Positions 9,422 to 17,581 of a stretch of 46,294 nt of DNA are shown piece after piece; positions within the stretch are counted from its first letter, which is position 1, and every line of letters starts with the position of its first letter. Source of the stretch: an uncultured Pseudomonadota bacterium. Its GTDB lineage: Bacteria; Pseudomonadota; Gammaproteobacteria; Methylococcales; Methylomonadaceae. The notes below the pieces were generated by a model. It worked only from the letters and a program-made list of their open reading frames with translations, had not been told where the DNA came from and made no database searches. The position numbers and the translations under genes are program-made. The stretch is taken from positions 1-46,294 of the forward strand of contig CAIXED010000006.1 in assembly GCA_903918375.1 (NCBI GenBank). The letters run 5' to 3'.

Positions 9422-9751
9422 GCGATTTACCTCTATATTGAATAAAATTTCTCACTAATCAAACGGCTAGACCTTCACTTTTATTTAAGTGATGGTCTAA
9501 CAGCAGGTTTAAACAAAAGAACCCAATCTTTTGAATGAGTGAATTTATAACCAATATAAAATCAAATATTTCACACATGTGTTGGTTTACAGCATTAATT
9601 TCAAAAAATAATACACATAAAAACAAAATATAGTTTAATGAAATTCTGAATAAAATAACGAAACTTAAAATCAAGGTGATATATTAAAAACACATGCTCT
9701 ACCGCATAAAACACATAATAATTTTATGTAACTAAAGGATTTTGGAATTTT
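9422..9751. promoter_or_regulatory. A+T-rich divergent intergenic region (adhesin / HTH gene)
   Basis: These 330 bases lie between the start codons of the adhesin gene (minus) and the HTH gene (plus), so they should hold both promoters. The region is visibly A+T rich. I could not assign a convincing -35/-10 pair to either gene. A 71-residue hydrophobic reading frame on the minus strand appears to be chance. The clearest structure is the inverted repeat at 9468-9499. Confidence 0.6.
9468..9499. promoter_or_regulatory. Inverted repeat in the adhesin leader
   Basis: The arms TAGACCTTCACTT and AAGTGATGGTCTA surround a six-base loop (TTATTT), with one mismatch in 13 pairs. It lies 47 bp before the adhesin ATG and has no T-run. 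It could be an operator for a dimeric repressor such as the divergent HTH protein, or an mRNA leader hairpin. Which of these applies is inference. Confidence 0.55.
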
Positions 9752-10021
9752 ATGACCGAAGAGTTCAGGGAAAAGTTTGTAGAAAACTTGAGAAATGCTT
9801 TACTTAAAAAATACGGAAAGATTCCGTCTTATACATTAATTGCTAATGAATTTAACCTTAGAGCAAGCCGTTGTAATCCTATTTCGCCAGAAACCGCTAA
9901 GCGTTGGTTGACAGGGGTATCAGTACCAGAACTGCACAGATTGGCGGTGTTGTGCCAAGTGCTGAATGTGCAATCGGAGTATTTTATAAATATGGAGAAT
10001 GATGATTTAACGCAAAGATAA
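9752..10021 (+). CDS. Small helix-turn-helix DNA-binding protein
   Basis: This 89-residue protein has the outline of a Cro/CI-type or phage-repressor-like HTH domain. The segments SYTLIANEFNLRA and ISPETAKRWLTG fit the two helices, followed by VPELHRLAVLCQVLNV, which is typical of the C-terminal part of such domains. An AAGGA ribosome site lies upstream of ATG 9752. It is transcribed away from the adhesin gene and ends just before glnE. By position it may regulate itself and the adhesin/exporter genes, but there is no direct evidence for the target. The exact subfamily is not recognised. Confidence 0.75.
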   Translation: MTEEFREKFVENLRNALLKKYGKIPSYTLIANEFNLRASRCNPISPETAKRWLTGVSVPELHRLAVLCQVLNVQSEYFINMENDDLTQR

Positions 10022-10112
10022 GCTAAAACCTTTACCCAAATTACTTCGATTCGGACAAGCCTGATTTTTTAGGTATTATGTTGATCCCCTACTTTCGCTG
10101 GTGGATAGCCTA

Positions 10113-12968
10113 ATGACCTCTTTAGCTTCGTTATCCCAACATGCACTGCATGTCCCTGATCAACTGCAAGCCTTAACTACCGATATTTGCCAACAACTAA
10201 GCGATAAATTATCGCCGCAACAATTGGCGATTTTTGAGCATCCGCAATTTGCGCTATCGGCGTTTAAAGTCTGCGTCTGTAGCCAGTTCATTACCGATAG
10301 TTGGTTACGCCAGCCGGATTTAATCCCCGATTTAGTCAACTCTGGCGATTTATTTTCCTCACAACGCCGCCACGCCTACCCTGCTCAATTCCAAGACCAG
10401 CCATTCGATAGCGAAGCCGATTTAGCTAAGCAGTTACGCCAGTTTCGTCGTCGGGAAATGGTGCGGATTGCTTGGCGGGATTTAGCTGGTTGGGCTGATT
10501 TGAGTGAAACTTTGAGCGACTTAACCGCGCTGGCGGAAGTGTGCATCGAAACCGCGTTAGATTTCTTTTACCAGCAAGCTTGCCAACGCTGGGGTACGCC
10601 AACTTTAAGCGATGGCACACCATTTAATATGGTGGTGTTAGGGATGGGCAAGTTAGGGGCTTGGGAGCTGAATTATTCATCGGATATTGATTTGATTTTT
10701 GCTTATGCCGAAGACGGGGTTTTAAACAGCAAAAAAGAAATCAGTTATGGTGAGTTTTTCACTCGGATTTGCCGTTCTTTGGTTAAGGCATTGGACGAAA
10801 TCACCGTGGATGGGTTTGTGTTTAGAACCGATGTCCGGTTAAGACCGTTTGGTGATAGCGGGCCGTTGATTATGACTTTTGACGGCATGGAAAATTATTA
10901 CTTAACCCAAGCCCGCGAGTGGGAACGTTACGCGATGATTAAAGCTCGCCAAGTGGCGGGCGATTTTAATAGCGGCAAGCAGTTAGCGGCGTTGATTAAG
11001 CCGTTTGTTTATCGGCGTTATCTGGATTACGGCGCGTTTGAAGAATTGCGTTCACTCAAATTCCAAATTACCCAAGAGTTAAAACGCAAAGACCGAATGG
11101 AAAACGTCAAGCTGGGGCCGGGTGGGATTCGCGAAGTGGAATTTATCGGTCAGGCGTTTCAGTTAATTCGCGGTGGTCAGGAACCGGCTTTGCAGCAACG
11201 CGAAATTCAAGTGATTCTGGCTGTGTTAGATGAGCTGCAATTGATGACTAGCGAGGATGTGGCTAATTTGCAGTTTGCTTATCGATTTTTGCGGCGGGTT
11301 GAAAACCATATCCAGCAATATCAAGACCGTCAAACCCACGATTTACCGAACGATCCAAAAGTCCAAAGCATTTTGGCTTTTTCGATGGATTTTAGCGATT
11401 GGCCGAGTTTTAAAGCCGAGTTAGACGAGGTTCGGGTCAGCGTTCAGGCGATTTTTGATCAAGTGTTTTCCTTGAGCGAACAAGACAACCGCCAACAATC
11501 AGCGCAGTTGATTTGGGCTGGCGATGAGCAAGCATTGGAGTTACTCGCTGAATTAGAGATTAGCGAGTCGGATGCGATTCTGGCGCTAATTAACGAGTTT
11601 AGAAACTCGCTGGCGGTGAAACGCTTAAGCGCTAAAGGCAGCAAAGTGTTACAGCGTTTAATGCCGCAGTTGATTGACCAATTACCACAAATTGCTGATG
11701 CCAAACTCAGTTTGCAACGCTTGTTAAAGCTGTTTGAAGCGGTGGCGGGGCGTAATGTCTATCTAGCTTTATTGGCCGAGAATCCACAGGCGTTAAAACA
11801 GCTAATTCAACTAACGGCGGCGAGTCCGTGGATTTGTGATTATTTTGCAGAATATCCGATTTTGTTTGATGAGTTACTGGATAGCCGGTCTTTGTATCAA
11901 CCACTCAATCAACAGGCTTTAAAAGACGATTTACAGCGTGAATTAGCCAAAATCGAGATTGCCGATAGTGAGCAATTGATGATTGTGCTGCGGCAGTTTA
12001 AGCATCTGAATGTGTTGCGGGTGGCTGCGGCTGACATTATGGGCGTGATACCGGTAATGGTGGTCAGCGATTATTTGACTTGGATTGCTGAGGCGATTTT
12101 AGAACAGGTGTTAAATCGGGCTTGGTTGCTGTTGGCGGAAAAGCACGGCACACCGATGGCTGACGCTGATGAGCCGAAGGGCTTTGGGATTGTGGCGTTT
12201 GGTAAATTTGGCGGGATTGAGCTGGGTTATGGCTCGGATTTGGATTTGGTGTTTGTTTATGATTGCGCTGATGGCAGTACCCATGGCGATAAACCGATTG
12301 GCAACGACCAGTTTTATCTACGTTTAGCGCAAAAAATCCGCCATATTCTCGACACTAAAATGCTGTCTGGGGTGTTGTATGAAACCGATTTGCGCTTACG
12401 TCCTAATGGCGATTCGGGCTTGTTAGTCAGCCATATTGCGGCTTACGAAGCCTATTACCAAAATCAGGCTTGGACTTGGGAGCATCAAGCCTTGGTCAGA
12501 GCGCGATTTGTCGCTGGCGATGGCGATTTAAAAACTGCATTTGAAGCGATTCGTAGTCGGGTTTTGGCCTTGCCGAGAGTGGCCGAAACTTTGAAAACCG
12601 AAGTGCGAGAAATGCGCGAGAAAATGCGGCTTAATTTAGCCAGCAAAGATGTTGCCGTGTTTGATTTAAAACAAAGCGCTGGCGGCATTGCTGATATTGA
12701 ATTTATCGTTCAATATGGGGTTTTAGCCGAAAGCCAGCATCAGAGCGATTTAAGCCGTTACACCGATAATGTGCGTTTATTAGCCGGCTTGCAGCAGCAA
12801 GGTTTTATTCAAGCCGAAGATGCCGAGTTATTGAAACAGGCTTATTGCGCTTATCGGGACTTTGGCCATCATCAAGTTTTACAAGATCATCCGGCGCTGG
12901 CGGATGCAAATCAATTTGCTGAATTACGCGGACAAGTCCAGCGCATTTGGCACACTTTTATGAATTAA
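10113..12968 (+). CDS. glnE: Bifunctional glutamine synthetase adenylyltransferase/deadenylase
   Basis: GlnE adds AMP to and removes it from glutamine synthetase, tuning ammonia assimilation under control of PII proteins. The protein is 951 residues from ATG 10113, in the normal range for the family. Two nucleotidyltransferase-type domains are visible. The N-terminal one has SSDIDLIFAY near residue 190 and VRLRPFGDSG. The C-terminal one has YGSDLDLVFVYD near residue 706 and LRLRPNGDSG. The paired aspartates in each are the metal-binding residues of the deadenylylase and adenylylase sites. A GGTGGA motif lies 8 bases before ATG 10113. An in-frame GTG at 10101 is possible but begins within that motif. 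mltA follows after 4 bases, suggesting co-transcription. Confidence 0.95.
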   Translation: MTSLASLSQHALHVPDQLQALTTDICQQLSDKLSPQQLAIFEHPQFALSAFKVCVCSQFITDSWLRQPDLIPDLVNSGDLFSSQRRHAYPAQFQDQPFDSEADLAKQLRQFRRREMVRIAWRDLAGWADLSETLSDLTALAEVCIETALDFFYQQACQRWGTPTLSDGTPFNMVVLGMGKLGAWELNYSSDIDLIFAYAEDGVLNSKKEISYGEFFTRICRSLVKALDEITVDGFVFRTDVRLRPFGDSGPLIMTFDGMENYYLTQAREWERYAMIKARQVAGDFNSGKQLAALIKPFVYRRYLDYGAFEELRSLKFQITQELKRKDRMENVKLGPGGIREVEFIGQAFQLIRGGQEPALQQREIQVILAVLDELQLMTSEDVANLQFAYRFLRRVENHIQQYQDRQTHDLPNDPKVQSILAFSMDFSDWPSFKAELDEVRVSVQAIFDQVFSLSEQDNRQQSAQLIWAGDEQALELLAELEISESDAILALINEFRNSLAVKRLSAKGSKVLQRLMPQLIDQLPQIADAKLSLQRLLKLFEAVAGRNVYLALLAENPQALKQLIQLTAASPWICDYFAEYPILFDELLDSRSLYQPLNQQALKDDLQRELAKIEIADSEQLMIVLRQFKHLNVLRVAAADIMGVIPVMVVSDYLTWIAEAILEQVLNRAWLLLAEKHGTPMADADEPKGFGIVAFGKFGGIELGYGSDLDLVFVYDCADGSTHGDKPIGNDQFYLRLAQKIRHILDTKMLSGVLYETDLRLRPNGDSGLLVSHIAAYEAYYQNQAWTWEHQALVRARFVAGDGDLKTAFEAIRSRVLALPRVAETLKTEVREMREKMRLNLASKDVAVFDLKQSAGGIADIEFIVQYGVLAESQHQSDLSRYTDNVRLLAGLQQQGFIQAEDAELLKQAYCAYRDFGHHQVLQDHPALADANQFAELRGQVQRIWHTFMN

Positions 12969-12972
12969 TTTT

Positions 12973-14178
12973 ATGTTGAAATTTTCACAAAAAACTCTGG
13001 CTTTACTGATCACTGCTGTGTTGTTTTCGGCTTGTTCAACGCAACCGGAAAAAAACCCACCGCGTCCTGATACTCAAGCTGGAGGCGAGCAAGATATCAA
13101 ACTTGGCGCACCGATTCGTTTGAAAAATGACAGCACAGTATTGATTTATCCGACTGAATTTCAGCAATTACCCGGCTGGCATAACGACAATCACGCCAGT
13201 GCATTGAGTGCTTTTCGTCGCTCTTGTGATAGCTGGAAAAAACAAGCCGACGATAAACCTTTAAACGGGATTTTTGAATTAGGTCGAGTCGGTGATTGGA
13301 AGCGTTTGTGCGGCATTAATGTCCGTAACGGCCAAGAAAAGCAGTTTTTTGAACAATGGTTTAAGCCTTATGCGGTTGCTAACAATGGCAGTTTTGACGG
13401 CTTGTTCACCGGTTATTACGTGCCGGAGTTGCATGGTTCGTATCATAAAACCGCACGTTTTAATGTGCCGATTTACGGGATTCCCAAGGACTTGGTGAAA
13501 CGTGGCGATCAAATTGGCCGCTTGCATAATGGTCAGTTTTTACCTTATTACAATCGCGCTGAGATTACTGCGGGGGCTTTGCATGGCAAAGGCGCGGAGT
13601 TGTTGTGGGTTGATAATGAAATCGATGCGTTTTTTATGGAAGTGCAAGGTTCTGGCAAAGTGATTATGGAAGATGGCCATATTCAAGGCGTCGGTTTTGC
13701 CGGTAAAAATGGCCGGGCTTATTATGCGATTGGTAAAACCTTAGTCGATAGAGGCATCATCGCCAAAGAAGATATTTCGATGCAGACGATTCGTAATTGG
13801 ATTATGGCTAATCCTGACGAGGGCAAGCAGTTAATGCTGCAAAATCAATCTTATGTATTCTTTAAACTCAATCACACACCGGGTTCTGAAGGGCCGATTG
13901 GTTCGATGAATACACCGTTAACGGCTGGGCATAGCTTGGCAGTGGATAAAAGCTATTTGCCGCTGGGAATTCCGCTGTGGCTGGATGCTGAGCATCCTGA
14001 TGGCAATCAACGTCTACGGCATTTGGTGATGGCGCAGGATACCGGCGGTGCGATTAAAGGCGTGATTCGCGGGGATTTTTTCTGGGGGCAAGGACAGCAA
14101 GCGGGCGATTATGCGGGGGTGATGAAATCAAGGGGACGGTATTTCTTGTTGGTGCCTAAGCATATTAATGTTGGCTAG
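12973..14178 (+). CDS. mltA: Membrane-bound lytic murein transglycosylase A
   Basis: MltA is an outer-membrane lipoprotein that cleaves the glycan strands of peptidoglycan, leaving 1,6-anhydro ends. The 401-residue product begins with a lipoprotein signal ending in LFSAC, followed by a polar linker. The MltA barrel domain includes GLFTGYYVPELHGS. The C-terminal 3D domain carries AQDTGGAIKGVIRGDFFWG around residue 354, with the conserved aspartate. Its ATG comes 4 bases after the glnE stop with no clear ribosome site of its own, so translation may depend on glnE. Assignment is secure from the two domains. Confidence 0.95.
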   Translation: MLKFSQKTLALLITAVLFSACSTQPEKNPPRPDTQAGGEQDIKLGAPIRLKNDSTVLIYPTEFQQLPGWHNDNHASALSAFRRSCDSWKKQADDKPLNGIFELGRVGDWKRLCGINVRNGQEKQFFEQWFKPYAVANNGSFDGLFTGYYVPELHGSYHKTARFNVPIYGIPKDLVKRGDQIGRLHNGQFLPYYNRAEITAGALHGKGAELLWVDNEIDAFFMEVQGSGKVIMEDGHIQGVGFAGKNGRAYYAIGKTLVDRGIIAKEDISMQTIRNWIMANPDEGKQLMLQNQSYVFFKLNHTPGSEGPIGSMNTPLTAGHSLAVDKSYLPLGIPLWLDAEHPDGNQRLRHLVMAQDTGGAIKGVIRGDFFWGQGQQAGDYAGVMKSRGRYFLLVPKHINVG

Positions 14179-14192
14179 TTTTTGGTGCTCAA

Positions 14193-14221
14193 ATCGTTCC
14201 CACATTCAACTTGGGAACGAT
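14193..14221. repeat. Palindromic repeat (ATCGTTCCCA ... TGGGAACGAT)
   Basis: Perfect 10-base arms with a 9-base loop lie just after mltA, in the convergent gap before vapC. The arms resemble the TCGTTCCCACGC...GCGTGGGAACGA family of dispersed repeats found in many Gammaproteobacteria. There is no T-run, but the hairpin may help end transcription from either side. Confidence 0.75.
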
Positions 14222-14237
14222 GGGTTAAGCCTTTGGA

Positions 14238-14639
14238 TTAAATCTCCCAGTCCACTAATCGCAAACCGTCAATCCGTGAAAACTCACGGGTATTATGAGT
14301 CACTAGGGTTAGATCATTAGCCAAGGCAATTGCAGCAATTTGTAAATCATAAGGGCCGATGGGGGTGCCTTGGCGTTGTAAGTTTGCGCGGATTTGTCCA
14401 AAGTATCTTGTGGCTCGATCATCAAATGACACCGAGGGAAAATTTGTAAACAGTTTTTCTAGCAACTTCAGATTTTGCTCCTGCCGAGCACTTTTATAAG
14501 CTCCGTAATAAAGCTCTGCTTTGACAATATCGCATAACCAAAGAGTTTGTAAGTCGTGTTGGTGTAAGCGTTGTTTTACAAGCGATGCCGCAGGATTTAA
14601 ATGACGCACCCAAACATTGGTGTCCAGCAACCACATCAC
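14238..14639 (-). CDS. vapC: PIN-domain toxin, VapC/FitB type
   Basis: The 133-residue protein is a PIN-domain ribonuclease, the usual toxin of VapBC pairs. It opens with WLLDTNVWVRHLN, containing the first catalytic aspartate. A mid-protein acidic residue lies in KAELYYGAYKS, and the C-terminal part has GPYDLQIAAIALANDLTLVTHN with the conserved aspartate and the TxN motif. The start codon overlaps the antitoxin stop as ATGA, typical of translational coupling. It lies between mltA and a lipoprotein gene. The RNA target cannot be told from the sequence. Confidence 0.88.
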   Translation of the reverse strand: MMWLLDTNVWVRHLNPAASLVKQRLHQHDLQTLWLCDIVKAELYYGAYKSARQEQNLKLLEKLFTNFPSVSFDDRATRYFGQIRANLQRQGTPIGPYDLQIAAIALANDLTLVTHNTREFSRIDGLRLVDWEI

Positions 14640-14881
14640 TCAAGCTCCAGCCGCTGTTCATATTCACCTTGAGCTTCCCGCACTAGCGGTTCACCCTGCC
14701 AAGCGCCAGCCGTTTCTTCAAAAAAACCTATTGGCCAACCGTTAGCATCAGTTTCTTGGCTTGGAACATTAGCTTGTTTGTCTAATGGCCAAATAATAAT
14801 CTCAACCGCTTGATGTTGAAGTTCTTCGGGGATGCTGATTGAGCTGGGTGCATCTTGATAAATTTGACGTATTGGTTGCAT
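14636..14881 (-). CDS. vapB: VapB-type antitoxin
   Basis: This 81-residue protein is encoded directly before vapC and overlaps it by four bases. The N-terminal half (IRQIYQDAPSSISIPEELQ, then VEIIIWPL) has the short-strand pattern of AbrB/MazE-like or related antitoxins that make a DNA-binding dimer. The C-terminal part is acidic and rich in Trp, Gly and Glu, as expected for a flexible tail that covers the toxin. The pair probably represses its own promoter. Identity rests on size, gene order and the toxin next to it. Confidence 0.8.
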   Translation of the reverse strand: MQPIRQIYQDAPSSISIPEELQHQAVEIIIWPLDKQANVPSQETDANGWPIGFFEETAGAWQGEPLVREAQGEYEQRLELE

Positions 14882-14928
14882 TGGCAGCGCCTTCTTAAGT
14901 TATTGGGTTTATCTATACAACTAAAGTT

Positions 14929-15705
14929 CTAATGACTATCCGCCACTTTTTTATCATCTTCTAAAAAGTCGCGATAATTAATCGAGATTTTTAAACCCGC
15001 AAACCGACCTGACATTTTGACCAATTCAGTGGTGTTTTTATCGAACATAATTTTGACTTCGCTAATCGCTCTATCTTCATAACCTTCTTCGATATTTTTG
15101 GCATCGAGCTTGAACATATAACGATAAATTTGCAGTTTTTCTTCTTCGACAATTTCCAAAGGTTCGCCTAATTGCTTAACGACAGCGGCTTTTTTCGGTA
15201 AATCGGCAGCGATTTTTTCCGCTAACTCGGCTTTGGCTCTCAGCTGTTTTTTCTCTTCATTAATTTCGGCACCACCTAATGAACGGAATGAAGCTTCTAA
15301 AAACTCGGCGGGGGCGATTTGCAGGAACATTTTCGAGAATGTCCAATCGTTAACTCGGTCTTCTTTACCAAAAGTTAAATCGCAATAAAAGCTGATTTCA
15401 GGCTCGACTAGCTTGTTGTCTTTATCAACTTTGCGGAATAAATAATGCCAAAGCTTATTGCCATCGGCAGTTCTAGTTTCGCTGCTGGGTTCTAATTTCG
15501 CTAAGGCAACAAAGTCTTCGCTGAATAATTTTGGCTCTTTAAAGTGGACGGTAAAGTCTTCTTTGGCGCTAACCGCAAAATAGCGATCAAATTCGCTCAT
15601 TTGCCGATAAGTTTGAGCGGCATGTATCCAATGTAAACAGCCGGTCATGCTGATTAACATCGAAAAAATAAATAATAATCGTAAATAGCGGCTAGTTTTT
15701 TTCAT
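14929..15705 (-). CDS. Predicted lipoprotein of unknown function
   Basis: This 258-residue protein is not recognised. It starts with a positively charged N-terminus and a hydrophobic segment ending in SMTGC, with Cys23 as a probable lipidation site, so it is likely anchored in the cell envelope. The mature part is rich in charged residues, with a probable helical stretch near 150-180 (KKQLRAKAELAEKIAADLPK). It starts 7 bases after the hslO stop codon on the same strand, so the two are probably one transcript. No function is proposed. Confidence 0.8.
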   Translation of the reverse strand: MKKTSRYLRLLFIFSMLISMTGCLHWIHAAQTYRQMSEFDRYFAVSAKEDFTVHFKEPKLFSEDFVALAKLEPSSETRTADGNKLWHYLFRKVDKDNKLVEPEISFYCDLTFGKEDRVNDWTFSKMFLQIAPAEFLEASFRSLGGAEINEEKKQLRAKAELAEKIAADLPKKAAVVKQLGEPLEIVEEEKLQIYRYMFKLDAKNIEEGYEDRAISEVKIMFDKNTTELVKMSGRFAGLKISINYRDFLEDDKKVADSH

Positions 15706-15712
15706 AGCAAGC

Positions 15713-16594
15713 TCAATGTAAGGTCGATGATTCTGGCGTTACTTCGCCAGCGGGATTAGTGAGTAAATTTTCGACATCCACTTTGTCAAAACGATGTTGT
15801 GCCCCGCAGAACTGGCAATCAACTTCGACTTCTGGTCGTTCTTTTAAAATGTCTTCTAGCTCAACGCGGCCTAGGGCGGCTAAGGTTTCGGCAATTTTTT
15901 GTCTGGAGCATCCGCAGTGAAAGACAACCGGATCTGGCTCGTAGATTCTAACTTGTTCTTCGTTGAATAAGCGGTGTAACAAGGTTTCGCAATCGAGGCT
16001 TAATAGTTCGTCAGCAGTGACTGTATTGGCTAACATTTCGATGCGCTCCCAATCCAGTTTGTCTTTTTTGTCCCCGGGAAGTTCCTGAATAAACAAACCA
16101 GCGGCGTGAGTTTGATTAGCAAATAGCCAAAGTCGGGTGTCGAGCTGTTCTGATTGGACGAAATAGGTTTTTAAGACATCGGCCAGATTATTTTCTTCAA
16201 CACCGACGATGCCTTGATAGCGTTCGCCATTTTCTGATTCGACAGTCAGCACCAAGCGGCCTGATTCGCCTATCATCTCTTTAAGGTTAGTTTTGGTAAC
16301 AACAGCTTCACTACGCACTAAGCCGCGAATTTTTTGGTCGTTGGTGGCTTGTGCAACCAAGGCAGTCAATTCTCCGGTGCCTTGCACTTGCATAATTAAC
16401 GAGCCGCTGAATTTGATGGTGGCCGAAAGCAAGGCAACGGCGGCTAAGGCTTGACCTAATTGTGAATCGACTTCTGGATTAACTAGAACTTGATGCTGTT
16501 TGGCTTGTTGCAAGCTGTCTTGCAAGCGCACCCATTCGCCGCGCACGTTGTGTTGTTCAAAAATAAATCGTCTTAGGCAATCTTGTTGGTTCAT
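15713..16594 (-). CDS. hslO: Redox-regulated chaperone Hsp33
   Basis: Hsp33 is a cytoplasmic holdase activated by oxidation, protecting unfolded proteins during oxidative and heat stress. The C-terminal zinc-binding redox switch is visible as CGC (Cys227 and Cys229) and CQFC (Cys260 and Cys263). The N-terminal substrate-binding domain includes the MIGESGRLVLTV segment. I choose ATG 16594 (293 residues, usual length, opening MNQQDCLRRF). A longer frame opening with GTG at 16636 would run through the palindromic promoter. Divergent from msrA, another oxidative-repair gene, which suggests shared control. Confidence 0.95.
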   Translation of the reverse strand: MNQQDCLRRFIFEQHNVRGEWVRLQDSLQQAKQHQVLVNPEVDSQLGQALAAVALLSATIKFSGSLIMQVQGTGELTALVAQATNDQKIRGLVRSEAVVTKTNLKEMIGESGRLVLTVESENGERYQGIVGVEENNLADVLKTYFVQSEQLDTRLWLFANQTHAAGLFIQELPGDKKDKLDWERIEMLANTVTADELLSLDCETLLHRLFNEEQVRIYEPDPVVFHCGCSRQKIAETLAALGRVELEDILKERPEVEVDCQFCGAQHRFDKVDVENLLTNPAGEVTPESSTLH

Positions 16595-16620
16595 GGCATT
16601 ACTGTCTTGTGTTATGAATG

Positions 16621-16638
16621 CGGTGATTATAATCACCG
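16621..16638. promoter_or_regulatory. Perfect 18-bp palindrome with TATAAT on both strands (hslO/msrA)
   Basis: The sequence CGGTGATTATAATCACCG is identical to its reverse complement. It contains TATAAT on the plus strand (16628-16633) and, by symmetry, on the minus strand (16631-16626). It lies 27 bp before the hslO ATG and 33 bp before the msrA ATG. It could be a -10 element shared by both divergent promoters, an operator for a dimeric regulator, or both. No strong -35 box was found. Confidence 0.6.
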
Positions 16639-16671
16639 TTTACTAGGTTTTTTGAATTTGGATGATGACTT

Positions 16672-17307
16672 ATGAGTTTTCTGTTTAAAAAAACGACGAT
16701 GCCTAGCCCTGAAAACGCTTTGCCTGGGCGAACTGAGCCATTACCGATTGATAGCCAGCATTGGGTCAATGGCAACCCGATTGTGCCACCTTTTGCTAGC
16801 CATTTGCGGCAAGTGATATTGGGGATGGGATGTTTTTGGGGCGCTGAACGTAAGTTTTGGCAGCAAAAAGGCGTGTTTAGTACCGCAGTCGGTTATGCCG
16901 GTGGTTATACGCCTAACCCGACTTATCAAGAGCTTTGTAGCGGATTGACCGGACATGCGGAAGTGGTTTTGGTGGTGTTTGATCCGAATATCATTAGTTA
17001 TCAGGATTTATTGGCGATTTTTTGGGAGTCACACAATCCAACTCAAGGGATGCGTCAGGGTAATGATGTCGGAAGCCAATATCGTTCGGTTATCTATTGT
17101 TATAGTGATGACGATTTGCAAACTGCTATCGCTAGTAAGGCACATTATCAGAAACAGATAAGTGGTTTGGGGCTGCCAGCTATTAGCACCGAAATTACCA
17201 TGTCACCGATTTTTTATTACGCAGAAACCGAACATCAACAATACCTAGCTAAGAATCCTGATGGCTATTGTGGCTTGGGTGGACTGGGGGTGTGTTTTCA
17301 AAAATAA
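16672..17307 (+). CDS. msrA: Peptide methionine-S-sulfoxide reductase
   Basis: MsrA reduces the S form of methionine sulfoxide in proteins and free methionine, using thioredoxin. The catalytic motif GCFWGAE is present with Cys54 as the nucleophile. Downstream are [33 protein letters not shown] and the C-terminal [10 protein letters not shown] with likely resolving cysteines. The 211-residue length matches the longer E. coli-type form, without an MsrB fusion or an evident signal peptide. It is transcribed divergently from hslO. The ATG at 16672 lies downstream of the shared palindrome. Confidence 0.96.
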   Translation: MSFLFKKTTMPSPENALPGRTEPLPIDSQHWVNGNPIVPPFASHLRQVILGMGCFWGAERKFWQQKGVFSTAVGYAGGYTPNPTYQELCSGLTGHAEVVLVVFDPNIISYQDLLAIFWESHNPTQGMRQGNDVGSQYRSVIYCYSDDDLQTAIASKAHYQKQISGLGLPAISTEITMSPIFYYAETEHQQYLAKNPDGYCGLGGLGVCFQK

Positions 17308-17581
17308 GGCTTAAATTAACTAATAGATGTTTTAGCATTTATCGCTAAGGCATTATCAGGCTTGAAATTATTTTTACTTGTATCTGTTTAGGGTTTTTTC
17401 TAATTGACATTTAGGAAAAAATCCTTCAATTTACGCAGCTGGTGTGACTATCAAACTGCGCTAGACCTATGTCAAAAATAGCGTAATTGAGTAATCATCC
17501 AACAAAGCTTTAAAACTAATATTAGTCTTAACAACACAAAATCGTACTCTGTCTAATCCACAGATTACCAGGAGGAAACAT
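17308..17581 (+). promoter_or_regulatory. xoxF upstream region with strong ribosome site
   Basis: This 274-base A+T-rich gap must contain the xoxF promoter. AGGAGG (17570-17575) lies six bases before the xoxF ATG, an optimal ribosome site that fits very high expression. TTGACA occurs at 17404-17409, but I could not find a good -10 box at 16-18 bases from it, so the start of transcription is undetermined. Confidence 0.55.

Noticed and set aside
9459-9674. 71-residue hydrophobic reading frame on the minus strand upstream of the adhesin
   Set aside because: It lies in A+T-rich intergenic DNA, covers the inverted repeat at 9468-9499, has no ribosome site and reads as random hydrophobic sequence.
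16595-16636. GTG start for hslO, adding 14 residues
   Set aside because: It would run through the palindromic promoter region, and Hsp33 proteins normally begin near the internal MNQQ.
17401-17435. TTGACA-based promoter of xoxF
   Set aside because: No acceptable -10 box at 16-18 bases, so I left the promoter position open.
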